Assembly (NCBI RefSeq): GCF_004765805.1
Contig: NZ_SBIU01000007.1
Coordinates: forward strand, 1 to 64,000
DNA: 64,000 nucleotides
Direction: 5' to 3'
Source: Halorussus halobius
GTDB taxonomy: Archaea > Halobacteriota > Halobacteria > Halobacteriales > Haladaptataceae
The notes below the pieces were generated by a model. That model was not told the DNA's origin, did no database searches, and saw only the letters and a list, made by a program, of their open reading frames with translations. Every line of letters begins with the position of its first letter. Position 1 is the first letter of the stretch. Positions 43,601 to 51,482 of the stretch are shown piece by piece. The position numbers and the translations under genes are program-made.

Positions 43601-44498
43601 CACTCTCAGTGATCCGGTCGATGAGGTCGCGCTCCGCACTGAACCGGTCCTTAAGCTCGTCGAGGGAGAGTGTATTGGCGAAGAGGATGTAGGGCGGTGT
43701 ATCGAGATCCTCGAACCCGGAGACGGCGTTCCGGATCATCTTCTGGATGATCGCTTTAAGCCGGTAGGTGCCCCCGGGGTCGACGCCCTGGCGGAACAGT
43801 TGCTCGAACTCGTCGATGTAGAGTGCAGGGTAGCGGCCTTCGCGGTCGTGGTAGTAGGTCGTGAACCAGGTGATCGGCTTGTGGGCGTCACCAGCAGTCA
43901 GTGATTTGGTGACGCGGGCGATGTCCTCCAGGGAGTCCGGGTCTTCGAAGAGGTCGATAAGGTGTTCACGTTGGCTGGGCGGGAGTGACTCATCCAAGTC
44001 CTCCATCGTGAGATCGTCCAGCTTCCGGTCATTGAATATCGCCTTCAGGTCATCCCTGCCGACGTTCTCACTCTGGGTGACCAGGGATTCGAAGAGGGCG
44101 TGCAGGAAGTCGGTTGGAGTATCGTTTTGCTCTAGGCTGACTGTGATACAGTCGAGCGGTGTCTCGCCGTAGTGGAGCTGGCTGAATTCGTGGCCGCCGA
44201 GCTCTTGGTCTGCCTGGCACAGCGCGGCGATGTTCTCCATCATCACGGTTTTGCCGGACCCGTACGCTCCGTGCAGGATGACGCCGGGGCTATCCTTGTT
44301 GTCGAGGCCGTCGTGGACACCGTGCAGGATATCTGCGCGTTTCTCGGTGAGGATGAAGTGGGTTCCTTCTTCGAGGAACGCCTCGAAGGCAGGGAGGTCT
44401 TTTTCCACGGCTAGTCGTTCGCATTCACGTCGGACGCGTTTGATGGTTTGCCGGTCGAGGATGTTGACAACATCCTCTTTGGCTTCCTCGACTGTCAT
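40653..44498 (-). CDS. BrxC-like giant P-loop ATPase
   Basis: A 1281-residue protein. Walker A is GAYGSGKT (77-84), with a Walker B run YPALYIDEFEQLF (about 223-235). A long unrecognised middle and a C-terminal coiled coil (about 1090-1150, LDLVRGELEDAIEEEQDKV) follow. Size, one N-terminal ATPase domain and the immediate PglZ neighbour match BrxC/PglY of BREX and related phage-exclusion systems. The alternative is another STAND/AAA defence ATPase. It overlaps genes on both sides by 4 nt, so the operon is tightly coupled. Confidence 0.75.
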   Translation of the reverse strand: MTVEEAKEDVVNILDRQTIKRVRRECERLAVEKDLPAFEAFLEEGTHFILTEKRADILHGVHDGLDNKDSPGVILHGAYGSGKTVMMENIAALCQADQELGGHEFSQLHYGETPLDCITVSLEQNDTPTDFLHALFESLVTQSENVGRDDLKAIFNDRKLDDLTMEDLDESLPPSQREHLIDLFEDPDSLEDIARVTKSLTAGDAHKPITWFTTYYHDREGRYPALYIDEFEQLFRQGVDPGGTYRLKAIIQKMIRNAVSGFEDLDTPPYILFANTLSLDELKDRFSAERDLIDRITESVSYNIDLSEDETKELFAKLYRLYVIPLLADRDGETQDWHDTLAATDIGDDGYVYPFTDDTLNFALSIVQKFEDETQGETVVRAFRDYKRILIAFLDHWDGDGRIDLDFLYQHGDQVREQLRGQVERVNLDELPGEGSIETTIEADYNDATGIQRRVLRQIAKVGILQREERPVYFTADEITVIADGIELQIEESEAADLITQAANGPDYFEQEGDRLEFNPNELTGTAAGEDELSLADQVGETVNDLGLEEKNLIQLWETMQEQCFPDTSFENQNDQYLEFETDDLNYTSNVYLTLAPDSLPEQLQVEVDDEALHIVIRLGRDPDGDLPARFYVTERNGRASNITDEIQASLNQEIEAHFDEDSDYYDLIEAIQDKFPRFDLYQAYVMFLKLSLAELAGEDIHNDITARTAERISFSIITTVDSNVTNIADDYPRTKLGFNGAYAGKNYLNLVYGIKHLEQEGELIHSNANHPRIDVRSFGRVSRTRESGDEFRSIVSSFADNESFIQEQDDGDFRLVPQFSSYSPILDKIESQLDEDGLDFDEILELIFGTAEVENVTKAMVYLLLVLGQYWDNYSWVFEDDAETTIIPANVRIETQREQTRQQIGRAIEIAILDQAKQDDPDSEPVEDLKSKYDSVDDADATRLDELQDEVDADWEFDYQGVNESLREIGANDVFADTAVATYATTIRPLGSIDAELRYLILDDLDHLVTQVKQAATVLEKQEQLDDLVTKVEWFDLDPDLQSEGLEIDCITTVEEFWESRQVERNIEDADIADDLDGYLEDNIQLNRLFNMLQRSRKSIVPQVDTYDADDDLDDLNTDLDLVRGELEDAIEEEQDKVDDAQDELEEFRDRIPGESSWLRHGDNALDDCKSELESSPEQFDHEQYGEYWRQWERARDNLEEEAFGEDEFEDTVRKYDSDIDIEVVENAAEDGIDSKFTELDDDAFEQVIARLDSDSETAEELKQSLLKIRVKAELMGSQS

Positions 44499-44815
44499 GT
44501 GTTGATCCGGTATTTGATGAGGTTGTGTTTTAGGTCGTTTGTCTGTTCAACGATGTAGATTCTGGTATCGAGCACGTTGTGCTCTGTAATCCGGGCAGGG
44601 TTCGACATCAGGATGATTTTGTCGCCGCTGCCGTCATCACGGTCTCGCGGGCGGAGAAATTCGGTGCTGTAGGCTGTGTCAGGTGTACGGCGCTGGCATT
44701 CATTGATAAATTCGAAGACGGTGTCGAATTCGCTATGGACATCACTGACCGCGACGATGGCGATATCGTTGCCTGGACGGTCGAGATGATCCAATACGTT
44801 GCGGACGATGCTCAT
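44495..44815 (-). CDS. Small operon protein of unknown family
   Basis: A 106-residue protein between the helix-rich protein and the giant ATPase. It has an alternating alpha/beta character (NDIAIVAVSDVHSEFDTVF, DKIILMSNPARITEHNVL, TRIYIVEQTNDLKHN), as in a small Rossmann-like or degenerate ATPase fold, but no P-loop. The ATGA overlap with the ATPase gene suggests that the two products work together. I do not recognise it. Confidence 0.65.
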   Translation of the reverse strand: MSIVRNVLDHLDRPGNDIAIVAVSDVHSEFDTVFEFINECQRRTPDTAYSTEFLRPRDRDDGSGDKIILMSNPARITEHNVLDTRIYIVEQTNDLKHNLIKYRINT

Positions 44816-44817
44816 TT

Positions 44818-45570
44818 TCAGGTAGTGACCAGTTCAATGACGGTCTTGCCTTCGTAGCGGTCAGTTGCCACCCGATTCTGGTCCTGAAGTTCTTGTATGA
44901 TGTCATCGACTTGTTCGTCGCCCCACTTGAAATCCAATGTCAGGAGTTGTTCCAGTTCGGCGAGATCCATCCGGTTACCATGTTCCGCGATGATATCTTC
45001 GACAATATCCTCGTCGTCACCCTGGAGATAGGTGTACTGCGCTGGATTTATCTCCCACCGGCCGTCGTCCTTGACGACGATCTCGAAATCCTTGAGGAAG
45101 CAGGCAATCGCTCCTGCTGTGACTTTGTTCTGGATCCACGTGTAGATCGTTTCCTCTAGATCGCTGCCCATATCGTAATTGCCTGCCTGTACTTTCTGCT
45201 CGATTTGCTGTAGGACATCGTAGAAATGGGTGAAGTTGGTCCGTGACTTTCGTTCCAAGAGCTGGAAGGCGGCGACACGGAAGTCGGGTGCAGTGAGGAG
45301 TTCTTTCCCATCCTCGGTCAGTTCTACGTGTCCGTCGGCTTCTTTGATGATCTCGATCGAGCAGTTTTGATCTTGGAACGTGAACTTGAACCACTCATCG
45401 ATCGATTTGAACAGTTTGGAGTCTCTGTCGCGGTTGATTGCTTCCATTTCATCGCGTAGTTCGTCCTTCGTTAACTGGCCGCGGAACTGGACGATCTGTG
45501 CGAGCTTTTCGATTCCTTTGAGCAGATCCTGGTTTCCAACTCGGGGGATGGATTCGTATGTTCTAGGCAT
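44818..45570 (-). CDS. Helix-rich operon protein, possible winged helix
   Basis: A 250-residue protein. KGIEKLAQIVQFRGQLTKDE and the C-terminal MDLAELEQLLTLDFKWGDEQ then DDIIQELQDQNRVATDRYEG look like small HTH/winged-helix units. The middle (AFQLLERKSRTNFTHFYDVL) is all helix. It lies 9 bp after pglZ. A comparable small helical protein (BrxA/BrxB) occurs in BREX, but I cannot claim homology. Confidence 0.65.
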   Translation of the reverse strand: MPRTYESIPRVGNQDLLKGIEKLAQIVQFRGQLTKDELRDEMEAINRDRDSKLFKSIDEWFKFTFQDQNCSIEIIKEADGHVELTEDGKELLTAPDFRVAAFQLLERKSRTNFTHFYDVLQQIEQKVQAGNYDMGSDLEETIYTWIQNKVTAGAIACFLKDFEIVVKDDGRWEINPAQYTYLQGDDEDIVEDIIAEHGNRMDLAELEQLLTLDFKWGDEQVDDIIQELQDQNRVATDRYEGKTVIELVTT

Positions 45571-45579
45571 GGTGTGAGA

Positions 45580-48345
45580 TCACGCTCCTTGGAAGGTGAG
45601 GCGCAGGGCAGCCATTTCGCTAAGCGAGGTGCCGCCGTGATAGCCGTGGTCGTGGCCGCTCCGGTTCTTGATGTCGTACCGGGAGACGAGGCCGACGTCT
45701 GGTAGTGTGAAGATGCCGTCCCCGCGTGGCTGGTAGCTGTCGATACTGTCGAACTGGTTGAGGTCCGTTACCGGGTCCTCGTTGTTGGTGCTGCCGAAGG
45801 CGAACTTTGAGCCGGACTGCAGGTAGTCGACCTTGTCGATGATCGCCCGTAGTTCCTCGTCGCTGACATCGGCGGCGTCCTCTTCGGTTAGCATGTCACG
45901 GACCTGGTCGACCGGTGGGTCGGTGTCGTCGGTGGCGACTGTCAGGTAGTGGTTGTCGCTGCGATTCGTGAACTCTGCGTTTCGAAAGTTCACTTCGTAG
46001 GCTTGGTCAAGCGTGATGGAGTCCGTGAGCATCTGTTGGGTGAATTCATATTCAGGGTGTTCGTCTAGGATCATCTCCATTTCGTACCGGGTGAGTTTCC
46101 CGTGGTCGGAGGTGATGTTGATCTCGGCAGTCTCGTCGATTGCCGTGTCAACCGTGTCCTGAATGTCTGCGAGGAGGTCCGTAAGGAAGGTGCCGAGTGT
46201 CCGGTAGTAGTTCTCGAACTCGGCGAAGGCGAGTGTTTCATGCAGGTATTGGTCGAAGTCTTCGAGGTAGAGCACGATATTTGATTTCTGTGCCTCTCGG
46301 GCTTCCGGTGAGGGATCGAACTCATCGCCTTCGAGGACACGACGGCGTTCGTCCAACGTTGCTTCGAGTTCGTCAACGAACCCTTCACGGACTGCGTCAA
46401 GGTGGTCGGTTTCGATCGTGGTGTCTGAACTGAGTCTGATGTCAGCGATTTCGTCGGCTACACGGGTGATGCCGGACTCGTTGAGCTGTGGTCGCTGGAT
46501 GAGGTGGAAGCTGTTCTCCGTCTGCTGGTCGATGAATCCGTAGTCGGTGTCCGGGTTGCGGTGTTTGAGATTGTAGATGCGGTTGTCGTGGCGGGGTTCC
46601 CAGCTGTAGATCCCTGTTTCTTCCGCGGGTAGTCCGGTGAAGATGGTTGAAATAGCAGATGGAGTGTAGGAGGGGATGTTTGAGAAGACGAGATCGATCT
46701 CGTCGGGTTCGGGGTCGAAGAAACCGAACTGGTTGAGCAAGAGGTAGTCGGTGTAGCCAAAGCTGTCGATGATGACGGTGATCGTAACGCTGTCGTCGTG
46801 TTGCGGTGAGAGCAGGTCGGAGAGATGGAGCCAGTCGTCGTCGGTGACAATGTCTCGGTACTGGGTGACGACTTCGGAGCAGAACTCGTCGTATTTGTCG
46901 ATCAGTTCCTGCCGCAGCAGGGGTGAGACATCGTTGTCTTCCCGTGTGTCCACAAGGTAGGAGGTCCACTGCTCCAGGAAGGTGGGCAGGGTGGCGAGGT
47001 TGACGTCAAGTTCTCTGATGGTCTCCGCTTGGTCTTCGAATTCACGTTCACGCCGTTCCTGCTTCCGAGCCTGATTGAGGACGGTCAGGTAACGGGAGGT
47101 GAGGAGGTCGTCGCGGTCGTTGTCGAAGGCGACCCGGACGAACTGTTGGAGGATCGATGACCAGCGTTCTTCGGGAAATGCGGCGTTGACGAAGCGAGGA
47201 TGCTTGATGAGGGCGACTTCGGCAAGGTGATCAAGCAGGGTATCGACTTTGTCGACGGTTTGGACTGCTTGGTCCGAGCTGTAGTCCTCGATCTGCTGAC
47301 TGTCGCTGGAGAGCTGATCACGAGCTGTGTTGACAAGGTCAGCAAAGTCGGTTTCGTCGATGTTGTCGAACAGAATACCGAAGTGCTTTGACAGGGTTTC
47401 GGCAGCTACTGCCGGCTCCTGAATATTGAGCGTACTGCCATCTTCCGTGATGCGCTGGTAGGCGTCCTGGATGGTGTCGATGGTGGGTCGGTCCAGTTCC
47501 ATGTCAGCGAGCTCGGGCAGTGTTGCGGTGAACAGGCGTCGCTGGGCAAGCCATTTCACGACGAGACGGCGAAACAGATGCTGGATATCGGGGTCGAGTT
47601 GTTGGATCTCTGCTGCGACCCCGTATTTCGGCTCGTTTTTGGCGAAGCGGTCACCGTAGGCTGCGAGCAGCTGTGTGATATAGACGTTCTGTTGTGCTGT
47701 TGTGTCGAGCCTGTCGAAGAGGTCTGTGTTTGGTATGCCGATGCCGTTGAGGAAGAACTCGCGGATGGGTGTTGGGACTGCTGTCAGGTTATCGTAGGGA
47801 ATGTAGAAGTCGTCGAGTTGCTCATCAGTACTTGTCTGGATCTGTGTCGGTGCCAGCTCTGTTCCGGTCGCGGCAGCAGTGAAGACACGGAGCGTGTATT
47901 CGGCAAGGTCGTCGATGGTGCTTGGGCGTGGTTCTGCGCCCGCGCCACGTTCGAAGGCATCATGGATCGTCCGGGTCGGGTCTTCGAGCTCGACGCGTTC
48001 GAAGTTGACGAACTCGGTGCCGGGAATATCCAGGTAGTTGTCGACAAGTGACCGGGGACAGAAGAAGACGACTGTCGCCTCTCCGTCCTGCTCGACGAGG
48101 TACTCGATCCCGGTATAGACCGTTTCCCGGAACTCCCACTCGTCAACCGGCATGGGGAGGACCCGGACCTCGTCGCTGTCCACGATCGCGTTGAGGACTC
48201 GTTTGTCGAACGGGACAGGGATATCGGTCGGCACGTAGAGAAGCTTTCCTTTCTTGCTTGTAATTGCCTCGCTGGTGGCGGTAAGCCGCTCGAACGAGGT
48301 AAAATCGAAGGAATCCTCGAGATTTTGTTCCAGCTCCGTTTTCAT
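45580..48345 (-). CDS. pglZ: PglZ-domain protein
   Basis: A 921-residue protein with an alkaline-phosphatase-superfamily PglZ domain in its second half. It has VTITVIIDSFGY (metal Asp about 527), NIPSYTPSAISTIFTGL (candidate Thr nucleophile about 561), INITSDHGKLTRYE (about 743-754) and a His-rich end DHGYHGG then TSLSEMAAL. The N-terminal 500 residues are family-specific. PglZ is the signature of BREX and Pgl phage-exclusion systems. Here it heads an operon with BrxC-like and HerA-like ATPases but no PglX methyltransferase. The likely modification partner is the adjacent 7-deazaguanine pathway (inference). Confidence 0.88.
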   Translation of the reverse strand: MKTELEQNLEDSFDFTSFERLTATSEAITSKKGKLLYVPTDIPVPFDKRVLNAIVDSDEVRVLPMPVDEWEFRETVYTGIEYLVEQDGEATVVFFCPRSLVDNYLDIPGTEFVNFERVELEDPTRTIHDAFERGAGAEPRPSTIDDLAEYTLRVFTAAATGTELAPTQIQTSTDEQLDDFYIPYDNLTAVPTPIREFFLNGIGIPNTDLFDRLDTTAQQNVYITQLLAAYGDRFAKNEPKYGVAAEIQQLDPDIQHLFRRLVVKWLAQRRLFTATLPELADMELDRPTIDTIQDAYQRITEDGSTLNIQEPAVAAETLSKHFGILFDNIDETDFADLVNTARDQLSSDSQQIEDYSSDQAVQTVDKVDTLLDHLAEVALIKHPRFVNAAFPEERWSSILQQFVRVAFDNDRDDLLTSRYLTVLNQARKQERREREFEDQAETIRELDVNLATLPTFLEQWTSYLVDTREDNDVSPLLRQELIDKYDEFCSEVVTQYRDIVTDDDWLHLSDLLSPQHDDSVTITVIIDSFGYTDYLLLNQFGFFDPEPDEIDLVFSNIPSYTPSAISTIFTGLPAEETGIYSWEPRHDNRIYNLKHRNPDTDYGFIDQQTENSFHLIQRPQLNESGITRVADEIADIRLSSDTTIETDHLDAVREGFVDELEATLDERRRVLEGDEFDPSPEAREAQKSNIVLYLEDFDQYLHETLAFAEFENYYRTLGTFLTDLLADIQDTVDTAIDETAEINITSDHGKLTRYEMEMILDEHPEYEFTQQMLTDSITLDQAYEVNFRNAEFTNRSDNHYLTVATDDTDPPVDQVRDMLTEEDAADVSDEELRAIIDKVDYLQSGSKFAFGSTNNEDPVTDLNQFDSIDSYQPRGDGIFTLPDVGLVSRYDIKNRSGHDHGYHGGTSLSEMAALRLTFQGA

Positions 48346-48373
48346 CTATCTGGGACGTTCGCAACCACCCCAC

Positions 48374-48622
48374 TTAATGCTTCCAACGTGACTCGTTCGA
48401 AGCTGGCAACCCGCTGGCTTCACTGAAAAGAGCGAGAACCTTTTTTGACGGGGACATCCACGCCGCTGTGACATAGATCGGTTTCTGGTTAGTGTCGACG
48501 GCTATTTCAACGGTGTCTGATCCATCACTCTCAACAGTAACGAGACACCTAGAGAATTCGAATTGGATGTATCCTTCCGTTTCCTTGCCTGCGATCAGCT
48601 CGTCAAGTGCATCTGAATCCAC
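48374..48622 (-). CDS. Small hypothetical protein upstream of pglZ
   Basis: An 82-residue protein with a central beta hairpin (GYIQFEFSRCLVTVES, DTVEIAVDTNQKPIYVTAAW). It is 28 bp upstream of pglZ on the same strand. No family recognised. It may be the first gene of the operon or an unrelated small gene. Confidence 0.55.
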   Translation of the reverse strand: MDSDALDELIAGKETEGYIQFEFSRCLVTVESDGSDTVEIAVDTNQKPIYVTAAWMSPSKKVLALFSEASGLPASNESRWKH

Positions 48623-48652
48623 AACATCGATCAGTTGGTCTGGCTAATTTTG

Positions 48653-49141
48653 TCAGAATTCCCAAAGGGCATACCAATAGTCTTCAATTCGAGCGCGCCA
48701 AGGGTGTTCCCAGTATCGGGGGTCATCAGGCTTGTCTGAGTCCTCCAATTTCCGGAGCTCTTTAAAGCTATCCGGTGCCTGTTCTTTGATCTCATCCCAT
48801 GCCTCCGCGAAGTCAGGACGACTAAGATTCGTTTCGATGCCTGCTCGCCAGTTTTCCCACGTTGACTTACTGACGCGTCCTTCCTGCCGTAGGAACACTT
48901 GCTCGTTTGAGAGATCGATATATCGGTAATAATCCTTGAGTTCGCCCTCGTAGCCGTCAGGATCGGATTCACTGAGCAAGGCATCAACCGGGATCTCGTA
49001 GATGACGTCCCGGTATTGGTCAGTGAGGTGATCTTCAAATTCCGTACTGAACTGTTTCTTGCGTTGCCACAGCTGATAGGCTAACACCAGAACGGAGAGC
49101 GGTGTTGCGATAGAAACAAGCAGATCAACTGGAAGAGGCAT
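48653..49141 (-). CDS. Membrane-anchored hypothetical protein
   Basis: A 162-residue protein with one N-terminal membrane helix (about residues 4-24, PVDLLVSIATPLSVLVLAYQ) and a soluble acidic and aromatic remainder (YYRYIDLSNEQVFLRQEG, ARIEDYWYALWEF). It is co-oriented with and upstream of the PglZ operon. I do not recognise a family. It may tether or sense for the system; that is a guess. Confidence 0.55.
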   Translation of the reverse strand: MPLPVDLLVSIATPLSVLVLAYQLWQRKKQFSTEFEDHLTDQYRDVIYEIPVDALLSESDPDGYEGELKDYYRYIDLSNEQVFLRQEGRVSKSTWENWRAGIETNLSRPDFAEAWDEIKEQAPDSFKELRKLEDSDKPDDPRYWEHPWRARIEDYWYALWEF

Positions 49142-49198
49142 GAGTGCTTGGACCCTCTATAGCATGAGCTAGACAGACCATATTTAATAGTCTCATGA

Positions 49199-49333
49199 CT
49201 TGCCAAAGTCAGCTCAACATCCCTTAGATCCGTTGGGGCTCCTCTGGGCACACCTTTAGGCACCATCGTTTGCAAGGATTGCGACGAAGTCCTGTACAAG
49301 AACCCGGGCTACGGCGTGCTCGAAGCCGTCTAA
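49199..49333 (+). pseudogene. Remnant of zinc-ribbon gene
   Basis: An open frame without a start encodes a final segment TIVCKDCDEVLYKNPGYGVL. It resembles the end of the intact protein at 56918-57229 (TRCRDCREILYKHPAFDLL), with the same CxxC, LYK and Pro positions. It looks like the tail of a decayed relative. It lies exactly between the two halves of the island, while the intact relative lies at its far right edge. Confidence 0.5.
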
Positions 49334-49363
49334 ACCGGCAAGTTCACCAAAACTAACCGATAG

Positions 49364-50074
49364 TTACGACTCGCTGTAGACCGGTCGCTCGGCATACTTG
49401 ATTGGGTCCTCGACACCAGCTTCCTGGAATGCTTTGAGCCGGTAAGCACAGGCGTCACAGGTACCGCAAGCCGGAGCTTCCTCCCGGTAACAGCTCCACG
49501 TCAACTCGTATGGCACATCCAGATCGAGGCCACGCTCCGCAATCTTGGTCTTGCTCCAGTCGACGAACGGCGCGACCAACTCAATCGTGGTCGCCGGTTT
49601 CGTTCCAACTTCAATGACCTGGTGGAATGCGTCGAAGAACTCCGGTCGACAGTCCGGGTAGCCGGAATAGTCCTCACTGTGCGCACCGATGAAGATCGCC
49701 TCGCAGTCGTTGGCCTCAGCGTACGACGTTGCCATCGACAGCAGGTTCGCATTGCGAAACGGAACGTAGCTGGACGGTATCTCGTCGCTGTCGAGATCCA
49801 CCTCCTCGACGTCAATGCTATCGTCGGTGAGACTGGAGGCTCCAATCCGGGCAAGGTGGTCGGTCTCGATATGGAGGAAGTCCGTTACATCCATGCAGTC
49901 GGCCAGCTGCTGGGCGCACTCCGACTCTTTGTCCGCTGTCTCTTGGCCGTAGGTAGTGTGGAGGAAGTACAGGTCGTACCCTCTGTTTTTCGCCTCGAAC
50001 GCTGCGGTCGCACTATCCATACCGCCCGATACAAGCACAACAGCACTGCCTTCGTCGTCTGTATGGTCAGTCAT
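49364..50074 (-). CDS. queC: 7-cyano-7-deazaguanine synthase QueC
   Basis: A 236-residue PP-loop enzyme that converts CDG to preQ0 with ATP and ammonia. The PP-loop is VLVSGGMDSATAAF (about 13-26). SSYVPFRNANLLSMATSYAE and FIGAHSEDYSGYPDCRPEF are family blocks. The C-terminal zinc Cys cluster is WSCYREEAPACGTCDAC. It follows queE by 8 bp. A haloarchaeon needs preQ0 for tRNA archaeosine anyway, so a plasmid copy beside DpdA-like genes is probably dedicated to DNA modification (inference). Confidence 0.95.
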   Translation of the reverse strand: MTDHTDDEGSAVVLVSGGMDSATAAFEAKNRGYDLYFLHTTYGQETADKESECAQQLADCMDVTDFLHIETDHLARIGASSLTDDSIDVEEVDLDSDEIPSSYVPFRNANLLSMATSYAEANDCEAIFIGAHSEDYSGYPDCRPEFFDAFHQVIEVGTKPATTIELVAPFVDWSKTKIAERGLDLDVPYELTWSCYREEAPACGTCDACAYRLKAFQEAGVEDPIKYAERPVYSES

Positions 50075-50082
50075 CGTTCTGG

Positions 50083-50865
50083 TTAGGTCTCTGGTGCGTC
50101 GTTCCAGAGGTCGACGTGGAGCCGCGGCGTATACTGATATCCGTGCTCCATCGCCACTTTAGCAGTCAGTTCACGCGTCTCCGCCAACCGCTCCCGCGTC
50201 GCTCCTTCCGGCATCAACAACACGTCCGAATCCCTAATCGTCGTCGCAGCAGCGTCCCGCAGTCGCTTGACCAGTTGGTTGATTTCCGCCATGTCGTCAC
50301 GGCCAGTGACAACGAACTTCAGCTGGAACTCGTAAGTTTCGACGAGCTGGCACAGCACGTCGATGTCGATCCGGCGGTTCTCATGTCGGTCAGCCCACTC
50401 ACCGTCGCCCTGTGGATCCTTCCCTGCGGTTGGGGTACTGTTCGCCAGCTTCGGGCTGATACTTGCAAGGTCAATCGCGGTATCGCGGTAGATTGTGCCG
50501 TTCGTCTCGACGGTCGTGTGGAGGCCGGCAGCACTGAGCCGGTCCAGTAACTCGGCCGTCTCCTGATGGAGCAACGGTTCGCCACCGGTGACGACGACGT
50601 GCTCAGCTTCGTCGTAGTCGGTGACACGGTCGATGATAGTGCCGATGTCGAGCCAAGCATGGGTCGGTTCCCAGCTAGTATGGTAGGAGTCACAGAACCA
50701 ACACCGGAGGTTACACCCGCTGGTTCGGACGAAAACGCTCGGCATCCCGGCGAGTTTGCCCTCTCCCTGTAGCGAGTAGAACAACTCGTTTACCGGCAAT
50801 CCCTCTTCGGCTCCCGTCTCTTCTGCTTCGTCATTGACCGTTGCGGTGTCCGAGCTAACTGGCAT
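50083..50865 (-). CDS. queE: 7-carboxy-7-deazaguanine synthase QueE
   Basis: A 260-residue radical-SAM enzyme that contracts CPH4 to CDG. LFYSLQGEGKLAGMPSVFVR leads to the CX3CX2C iron-sulfur motif in SGCNLRCWFCDS. HVVVTGGEPLLHQETAEL and LHTTVETNGT follow. It works between queD and queC and is encoded in that order with gaps of 4 and 8 bp. The start MPVSSDTATV at 50865 is preferred over a longer frame that would overlap queD. Confidence 0.94.
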   Translation of the reverse strand: MPVSSDTATVNDEAEETGAEEGLPVNELFYSLQGEGKLAGMPSVFVRTSGCNLRCWFCDSYHTSWEPTHAWLDIGTIIDRVTDYDEAEHVVVTGGEPLLHQETAELLDRLSAAGLHTTVETNGTIYRDTAIDLASISPKLANSTPTAGKDPQGDGEWADRHENRRIDIDVLCQLVETYEFQLKFVVTGRDDMAEINQLVKRLRDAAATTIRDSDVLLMPEGATRERLAETRELTAKVAMEHGYQYTPRLHVDLWNDAPET

Positions 50866-50869
50866 CGGT

Positions 50870-51337
50870 CTATAACCGCTCTCCAGCAGCAAGCTCACCG
50901 GTCTCCCGGACCTCAACTACGATGTCACTGACCGATTCCGGTAACGCATCCTCCAATCGCCGTTCGAGGACGAGTCCCATGACTTCAGCTGTCGGTGGCT
51001 GGTCAAGGACGACGACGGCGTCGCCGTCGCGGCTGCCCTCGAATGCCTCGATCAATGGGTCGCCCCGTTCAACGAGGAACCGGTGATCCCAGTTAGATAA
51101 TACTTCAGTAATATCTCCTTTGTCGACGACCCATCCTTCCTCGGTCAGGGTACCGGTCACCGCGACACTGATCGCGTAGTTATGGCCGTGGGGACGGCTA
51201 CACTTGCCGTCGTGGTGCAGAATTCGGTGGCCTGCGCTGATCCGTATTGGCCGATCACGTCCGACATGGAGGGTCCGTTCTGTCTCTGTAAGATCCTGTG
51301 AGGAGATAGTTGGTTCGTCTAGTGCGCGTTGAGGCAT
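50870..51337 (-). CDS. queD: 6-carboxytetrahydropterin synthase QueD
   Basis: A 155-residue PTPS-fold enzyme making CPH4 from dihydroneopterin triphosphate. The zinc histidines are visible in SAGHRILHHDGKCSRPHGHNY, with the catalytic Cys between them. WVVDKGDITEVLSNWDHRFL and PPTAEVMGLVLERRLED are family blocks. It is the first gene of the queD-queE-queC operon and divergent from the TGT-ArcS gene. No folE (GTP cyclohydrolase) is present in the window, so the chromosome must supply that step. Confidence 0.93.
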   Translation of the reverse strand: MPQRALDEPTISSQDLTETERTLHVGRDRPIRISAGHRILHHDGKCSRPHGHNYAISVAVTGTLTEEGWVVDKGDITEVLSNWDHRFLVERGDPLIEAFEGSRDGDAVVVLDQPPTAEVMGLVLERRLEDALPESVSDIVVEVRETGELAAGERL

Positions 51338-51482
51338 ATCGACGTATTACTTGGGGCATACTTAAGCTTGGGTCACTCACCGAAAGGACCGAAGGCCATC
51401 TTCGATTTGGTTGTATTTTTGATGGTCTCTGGAGCGAGAGGTTAATTGAGGTGTCGCATAGAGGTACTACACAGGTTATTTG
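51338..51482. promoter_or_regulatory. Divergent promoter region of modification genes
   Basis: About 145 bp between the queD start (leftward) and the TGT-ArcS start (rightward). It is poorer in G+C than the flanks. CTTAAGTAT on the minus strand could serve queD. No clear inverted repeat is seen. Divergent arrangement suggests joint control of precursor supply and insertion. Confidence 0.45.

Noticed and set aside
40653..44498. The giant ATPase as an SMC or Rad50-like protein
   Set aside because: It has one compact N-terminal ATPase domain and only a short coiled coil, with no C-terminal Walker B/signature half.
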